From: CAYJAD01 sp964370675
Lineage (GTDB): Bacteria; Desulfobacterota; Desulfovibrionia; Desulfovibrionales; Desulfovibrionaceae
NCBI GenBank assembly: GCA_964370675.1
Contig: CAYJKC010000038.1
Location: 1-19,220 of the forward strand
DNA length: 19,220 bases
Direction: 5' to 3'
In this document: positions 15,330-19,220 of the stretch, in pieces
How positions within the stretch are numbered: position 1 is the stretch's first letter
How the letters are laid out: each line of letters begins with the position of its first letter
Position numbers and translations under genes: made by a program
Notes under the pieces: model-generated
The model's database searches: none
Seen by the model: only the letters and a program-made list of their open reading frames with translations
What the model was told of the DNA's origin: nothing

Positions 15330-16505
15330 TTAGACAGCTGCATCAAGCAAAAGATTATCTCTATGCACCACCTCAGGGTAGTGTGCATTACCTAAAATTG
15401 CTGCTACCTCATGCCTTTTTAGACCCATAATACGTTTAATTTCTGCGGCAGAATAATTAGAAAGACCCACTCCAATACTTTGCAAGTCATTATGCTGCGC
15501 CATAATACGCACCAATGCACCTTGCTGAAAACCACCTTCAACTCTCACAATACCACCAGGCAGAAGGCTGCTACCTTTCTTTTCGAGAGCTATGGCTGCT
15601 CCTTCATCCACAATAATGCTACCAGATGGTTCTGATTGATAAGCTAACCAGAATTTGCGCCTAGCTATGGATTGTTCATCGGCACAAACCCAAGTTCCAA
15701 TTCGGTTTTTATGTTCAGTATTGGCAAATGATACTGGTATAATATTTGGCACACGCCCAGGTAAAATAAGTGTTGGCACACCTAGTTGAGCTACTCTGCG
15801 TGCTGCTAAAAGCTTGGAGTACATGCCGCCAGAACCTACAGTGGTTTTACCACCGCAAAGAGCATTTAAATCAAGCTCATGAATGTGCTCTATGCATGGC
15901 ATAATGGCAGCTTGTGGGTCTTGGTCTGGATTTTTGCTAAGAACACCCTTGGCAGAAGTTAAATTAATAAATAAATCAGCCTCCACTAAGTTCACTAAAA
16001 GGCTTGATAAGCAATCATTATCTCCAAATTTTAACTCATGTACAGACACGGTGTCATTTTCATTAACCACAGGCACAACACCCCAAGACAAAAGCTCAGC
16101 AAAGGTATTACGTGCATTTAGAAATCTTTGCCGTGAACGCAAATCATCGCGAGTCAAAAGCACTTGGGCTGTTGTTAAACCATGTTTTGCAAAAGCTTGA
16201 TCATAATGCTGCATAAGTCTACTTTGCCCAATGGCTGCTGCAGCTTGTTTGGCTGCAAGACCTGTTAAATCAAGGTTTTGTGTTGAATGATTGCAAAGAG
16301 TCGCTCTGCCAGCGGCCACGGCTCCAGAAGATACCAAAACCACCTTGCAAGGTTGACTATGCAAAAAAGCTAATTGATTAACAATATTATGGATAATGTC
16401 AGCGTCAATACCTTGTGCATTGGTGAGTACAGCACTCCCAACTTTTACGACAATGCATTTCACTTTTTTAAGGGTATGCTTACGCTTTTGCTCCCAATTC
16501 ATCAT
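15330..16505 (-). CDS. proB: Glutamate 5-kinase with C-terminal PUA domain
   Basis: A 391-residue enzyme phosphorylating glutamate, the first step of proline synthesis and the usual feedback point. The amino-acid kinase domain (about 14-255) shows VVKVGSAVLTN, SSGAVAAGR, NENDTVS (148-154), FGDND and VGSGGMYSKLLAA. The C-terminal part (about 293-370, with GSSLLPGGIVRVEGGFQQGA) is a PUA domain, as in E. coli ProB. The ATG overlaps the TGA of the upstream VTT gene as ATGA, so the two are probably translationally coupled. A second ATG follows at once and could equally be the start. ProC is not in the window. Confidence 0.95.
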   Translation of the reverse strand: MMNWEQKRKHTLKKVKCIVVKVGSAVLTNAQGIDADIIHNIVNQLAFLHSQPCKVVLVSSGAVAAGRATLCNHSTQNLDLTGLAAKQAAAAIGQSRLMQHYDQAFAKHGLTTAQVLLTRDDLRSRQRFLNARNTFAELLSWGVVPVVNENDTVSVHELKFGDNDCLSSLLVNLVEADLFINLTSAKGVLSKNPDQDPQAAIMPCIEHIHELDLNALCGGKTTVGSGGMYSKLLAARRVAQLGVPTLILPGRVPNIIPVSFANTEHKNRIGTWVCADEQSIARRKFWLAYQSEPSGSIIVDEGAAIALEKKGSSLLPGGIVRVEGGFQQGALVRIMAQHNDLQSIGVGLSNYSAAEIKRIMGLKRHEVAAILGNAHYPEVVHRDNLLLDAAV

Positions 16506-17152
16506 TGTGTCTTTTCCGCTTTATCACTACGTTTTTTAATAAACAAAACTACAGCAGTAAATACCACCAGCACCACAATGGAAACAATAAAAGCCAACGG
16601 ATTATCTTTTAAGTTTGAGGCGCTATATCCAAGATACACGTATACAAAGGATCCTGGTAACATTCCTAAAAATGTGCCTAGTGCATAATGAATGTATTTT
16701 ATACCAATGGCACCTGAAAGGTAATTTACTGCCCCAAATGGAAATGCTGGTATAAGCCTTGCGTACATCATAAATAGAAAGCCGTTTTTTTGTGCTTTTT
16801 TGGTGGCTTGCTCTAGGAATGAACCAGCTTTTAAACGTTTGGTTATAAAATCCTCACCTAAAAATTTTGCTAAAAAGTAAGACATATGACAACCAAGATT
16901 TGAGGCTATGATTGTTAAAATAAGCCCCCACCAAAAACCAAAAAACGGTCCAGAAATTAGCGTAAAAGCTGAAGCTGGAAATAAGAAAGTTACAGAAATA
17001 GCATAAACAGCAATAAAAACTATAGGTGCATAAGGCGAAGCTTTCAAAGATTCCATTAAAGCTAGCATAGCATCTACATTGACAACATCCCTAAAATAAA
17101 ACAATAGGGCTGCAATCACTAAAATTATGGCAATAACAATAATTTTTTTCAT
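16502..17152 (-). CDS. TVP38/TMEM64 (VTT/DedA-like) membrane protein
   Basis: A 216-residue integral membrane protein with an N-terminal membrane segment (about 3-20), a double hydrophobic hairpin (about 44-85), further segments around 122-170, and a last segment (about 183-206) before a basic tail KKRSDKAEKTQ. The conserved family elements FLFPASAFTLISGPFFGFWWG and ARLIPAFPFGAVNYLSGAIG are present. The VTT/SNARE-associated family includes DedA proteins and is tied to lipid scrambling or membrane homeostasis; no substrate can be assigned. It starts 3 nt after the flavoprotein stop, with AAGG 9 nt upstream. Pairing with a MerA-like flavoprotein is a recurring arrangement in bacteria. Confidence 0.88.
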   Translation of the reverse strand: MKKIIVIAIILVIAALLFYFRDVVNVDAMLALMESLKASPYAPIVFIAVYAISVTFLFPASAFTLISGPFFGFWWGLILTIIASNLGCHMSYFLAKFLGEDFITKRLKAGSFLEQATKKAQKNGFLFMMYARLIPAFPFGAVNYLSGAIGIKYIHYALGTFLGMLPGSFVYVYLGYSASNLKDNPLAFIVSIVVLVVFTAVVLFIKKRSDKAEKTQ

Positions 17153-17155
17153 AGA

Positions 17156-18628
17156 TTACAACCTTTTTAATTTTTTTAAGAATTCACTACGTCTGATCTT
17201 TTCCATGCAATCACTACGCACAATTTTTTTAAGTAAGTCTTTTTGCCAAGTTTTGGCTCTTGAACCAAAATCTTTATAAGCAAGCGATTTAACAATTTCA
17301 CCCTGGATAGGATATTGATATATCATAGAAAAAACAGCAGACAGTTTCATCTTCTTGGTGACCAACAAAGAAAGTATGGGTAACATTTCACCAGCTTTAT
17401 CACCCATGATAGTAGCTCCAATAAGCCTTGATTTTTTATCAAGCACTACCTTAATAAAGCCGTGACGGTCGTTTTCTGCTTTGGCGCGATCATTGGCATC
17501 AATGGGCAATATTTGCGTAGTATATTTAAGACCTTTTTTGCGAACTTCTTCTTCTAAATATCCCACATGAGCAACTTCTGGCGCGGTGTAGGTTGTCCAA
17601 GCAATTTTATAATAATTTGTCTTAAACATTGGGTAAAGTAGGGCGTTTTTTGCCACAATTTCTGCTTCATATGAAGCCGTATGAGTAAAGAGATAACCTC
17701 CCTTAACATCGCCACAGGCAAAAATATTAGGTACAGTGGTTTGCAAGTGCTCGTTAACTTTAATATAGCCACGATTATCCACCACAACCCCAACTCCTTT
17801 AAGGTTAAGATTTTTGGAGTTAGGCACACGACCCACAGCAATGAGTAAGGCATCTGCACTTAAATATTCTATCTTACCATCATGCTCAAGTTCGCATTTT
17901 ATGCCATCACCATCTTGTGTAACGCTTTTAATGCTAGTTTTAAAATGAAGTTTTAGCCCATCTTCTTCGAGAACTTTTTGCATTATGGGGGCAACTTCTG
18001 GCTCATCTCTAGCAAATAATTTACCCTCACGAATAATCATATGCGTTTCACTACCAAGGTTGGCAAAGCCTTGCCCAAGTTCAAGACCGATGGGGCCTGC
18101 GCCAAGCACTACAAGGCGTTTTGGCAAAACGTCAAGGTCAAAAATAGTTTCGTTGGTATAATATTGAACACTATCAAGCCCATCTATTTGAGGCATGGCT
18201 GGGCTTGAACCAGTGGTTATAGCAATGTTTTTTGTACTATAAATTCTATTATTTACTTTAACTTCATGGCTAGAAACAAGTTCACCATGCCCAAGCTCCA
18301 CTTGCACCCCAAGACCAGTAAAACGCTCTACTGAATCATGTGGAGCAATTTCTGCAATAACATCTTTAACCCTTTGCATGACATCTTTAAGAGATACTTC
18401 AATGTCAGAGGTTTTTATACCATATATTTCGGAAGATTTGATTTGTTTGGCAAGATGCGCCGCTTTGAGAAAAGTTTTACTGGGAACGCAACCATAGTTT
18501 AGGCAGTCTCCACCCATTTTATGGCTTTCAATAAGTAGTGTTTTGGCCCCCATATTTGCCGCCACTGCCGCAAGAAATAGACCACCGCTACCAGCACCAA
18601 TAATTGCTAGGTCAAAATCATATTTCAT
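17156..18628 (-). CDS. Mercuric-reductase-like FAD/NAD(P) disulfide oxidoreductase
   Basis: A 490-residue flavoprotein from the ATG of MKYDFDLAIIGAG; a GTG four codons earlier is a weaker choice. It has the FAD site GAGSGG (11-16), the redox-active GGDCLNYGCVPSK with C42 and C47, a second dinucleotide site (VVLGAGPIGLELGQG), the IAVGRVPN segment, the second FAD motif IFACGDVKGGYLFTHTA, and a C-terminal dimerisation domain. The catalytic His of lipoamide dehydrogenase (HPTLxE) is replaced by Tyr (YPIQGE, Y439 and E444), as in MerA relatives. The vicinal C-terminal Cys pair and N-terminal HMA domain of true mercuric reductase are absent, so mercury reduction is unlikely. The tail is very basic. 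The substrate is unknown. It heads the run leading to proB. Confidence 0.88.
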   Translation of the reverse strand: MKYDFDLAIIGAGSGGLFLAAVAANMGAKTLLIESHKMGGDCLNYGCVPSKTFLKAAHLAKQIKSSEIYGIKTSDIEVSLKDVMQRVKDVIAEIAPHDSVERFTGLGVQVELGHGELVSSHEVKVNNRIYSTKNIAITTGSSPAMPQIDGLDSVQYYTNETIFDLDVLPKRLVVLGAGPIGLELGQGFANLGSETHMIIREGKLFARDEPEVAPIMQKVLEEDGLKLHFKTSIKSVTQDGDGIKCELEHDGKIEYLSADALLIAVGRVPNSKNLNLKGVGVVVDNRGYIKVNEHLQTTVPNIFACGDVKGGYLFTHTASYEAEIVAKNALLYPMFKTNYYKIAWTTYTAPEVAHVGYLEEEVRKKGLKYTTQILPIDANDRAKAENDRHGFIKVVLDKKSRLIGATIMGDKAGEMLPILSLLVTKKMKLSAVFSMIYQYPIQGEIVKSLAYKDFGSRAKTWQKDLLKKIVRSDCMEKIRRSEFLKKLKRL

Positions 18629-18848
18629 AACAAACCACACAGTTACGTTAAGATTAATCGATAAGTTTAAAATACAACTCTACACATAAATCCAAAGCAA
18701 AAAAATATTACCTTGTTTGATTAAAAAATACAAGACTTAGTATTTTTTTGTGGATTTTTATGCAGTTAGTATTTTGACTAACTTAACACACACTCAGTGT
18801 GGCTACTTATGCTATTACATGTGTCGAAAAACTAGCTACACACTAAGT
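18629..18848. promoter_or_regulatory. Intergenic region with hairpins upstream of the flavoprotein gene
   Basis: A perfect 7-bp inverted repeat (AGTTAGT at 18764-18770 and ACTAACT at 18777-18783, 6-nt loop) and a short CACACTCAGTGTG palindrome lie here. An imperfect larger pairing (about 18791-18845) follows the small gene's stop. No U-tract follows any stem on the minus strand, so an operator or mRNA-end structure is more likely than an intrinsic terminator. No convincing promoter hexamers were found for the flavoprotein gene. Confidence 0.4.
18752..18764 (-). repeat. 13-bp direct repeat TGCATAAAAATCC, copy 1
   Basis: The same 13 bases occur on the minus strand at 18752-18764 and 19203-19215. 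Each lies upstream of a gene on that strand: 124 nt before the flavoprotein ATG and 52 nt before the small gene's ATG. It could be a shared regulatory site or chance in AT-rich DNA. Confidence 0.4.
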
Positions 18849-19151
18849 TTATTCAAGCATACTCAATAAGCGTGCTACGCGTGCAGGATCTATGGTACCG
18901 TGTGCATTAAGCGCCTCTTGAGACTGATGTTGCACTTGTTCAAGTGCCATATCTACTTGATCATCACTAAGTTGAGTTGGTTTTGGTGCAACTTGGCTAG
19001 GTAGCGCATGTGCTGCTTGGGCAGAAACAGCCACGCTATCATGAGCTATTACACCATTATTAACTATAGGAGTTGGAGTGCGAAAAGCACTAAAGGCCGC
19101 GGTGCGATCATTATTAACGGAAAATATGGGACGACTAATTTGCTGTGACAT
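18849..19151 (-). CDS. Small protein of unknown function
   Basis: A 100-residue protein starting at MSQQISRPIFSV. The start is set by AAGGAG 6 nt before the ATG; a longer frame from 19199 would add 16 residues without such a site. The first 60 or so residues are low in structure signals and rich in Ala, Val, Pro, Ser and Gln. The C-terminal third (LSDDQVDMALEQVQHQSQ onward, ending DPARVARLLSML) looks helical and amphipathic. There is no signal peptide, membrane segment or cysteine. The layout of a disordered front with a short helical end, and the Ala-Arg-Leu-Leu ending, recall FlgM-type anti-sigma factors or small flagellar regulators, but I see no diagnostic motif and do not assign it. It is transcribed toward the flavoprotein gene. 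Confidence 0.7.
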   Translation of the reverse strand: MSQQISRPIFSVNNDRTAAFSAFRTPTPIVNNGVIAHDSVAVSAQAAHALPSQVAPKPTQLSDDQVDMALEQVQHQSQEALNAHGTIDPARVARLLSMLE

Positions 19152-19157
19152 AAATTT

Positions 19158-19163
19158 CTCCTT
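19158..19163 (-). promoter_or_regulatory. Strong Shine-Dalgarno AAGGAG deciding the small gene's start
   Basis: AAGGAG with 6-nt spacing to the ATG at 19151. It is one of the best ribosome-binding sites in the window and suggests that the small protein is well translated. Confidence 0.75.
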
Positions 19164-19202
19164 AACTTCTCTTTGACGAAATATGGATATTTTTTCCATG
19201 CA

Positions 19203-19215
19203 GGATTTTTATGCA
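19203..19215 (-). repeat. 13-bp direct repeat TGCATAAAAATCC, copy 2
   Basis: Exact second copy of the motif at 18752-18764, upstream of the small gene and close to the window end. Confidence 0.4.
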
Positions 19216-19220
19216 AATTA

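Noticed and set aside
17156..18628. True mercuric reductase (MerA)
   Set aside because: No HMA domain, no C-terminal cysteine pair and no mer genes nearby; only the family fold and active-site Tyr agree.
18849..19151. FlgM anti-sigma-28 factor
   Set aside because: Only general resemblance (short, disordered front, helical end); no recognisable FlgM core motif and no flagellar gene visible in the window.

Overview
The window is an AT-rich chromosomal segment from a Gram-negative-type bacterium. The gene content looks deltaproteobacterial, and a Desulfovibrionales-like lineage is my best guess. The pointers are a fused IspD-IspF protein, an IMP cyclohydrolase without the AICAR transformylase domain, a Nif3 / zinc-ribbon / RNase P RNA cluster, and an HflX with a long N-terminal extension. 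This is inference from gene content, not from a marker phylogeny. The first 51 bases are a pure C tract that looks like a contig-end artefact.

Layout. From 245 to 5229 (all minus strand, read right to left): nif3-like gene, a coiled-coil zinc-ribbon gene, RNase P RNA, ispDF, then a fadD-like acyl-CoA ligase. From 5230 to 5753 there is no gene. This stretch holds a terminator-like hairpin just in front of nif3 and a 153-bp-period tandem array of a large palindromic (MITE-like) element. The last member of the array runs into the 3' end of a CgeB-like glycosyltransferase gene (5752-6741, minus). After a divergent intergenic region come asmA-family and sdaA genes on the plus strand (6966-11719). 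The sdaA stop codon overlaps the stop codon of hflX, which is on the minus strand. From 11716 to 18628 a tightly packed minus-strand run reads mercuric-reductase-like flavoprotein, VTT/DedA-type membrane protein, proB, proA, purH (cyclohydrolase only), hflX. A small unassigned gene (18849-19151) with a very good ribosome-binding site closes the window.

Functions. Most genes are housekeeping: isoprenoid precursors (ispDF), tRNA processing (rnpB), proline synthesis (proBA), the last step of purine synthesis (purH), ribosome-associated GTPase (hflX), serine breakdown (sdaA), fatty-acid activation (fadD) and envelope maintenance (asmA-like). No defence island, prophage or complete new enzymatic system is evident.

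The two most unusual signals are at other scales. One is the tandem palindromic element array at 5392-5763, which supplies the last codons and stop of the glycosyltransferase gene. The other is the start of hflX: its conserved-looking N-terminus has no ATG, GTG, TTG or CTG start, but an ATA codon lies 7 nt after a GGAG ribosome-binding site and overlaps the purH stop.
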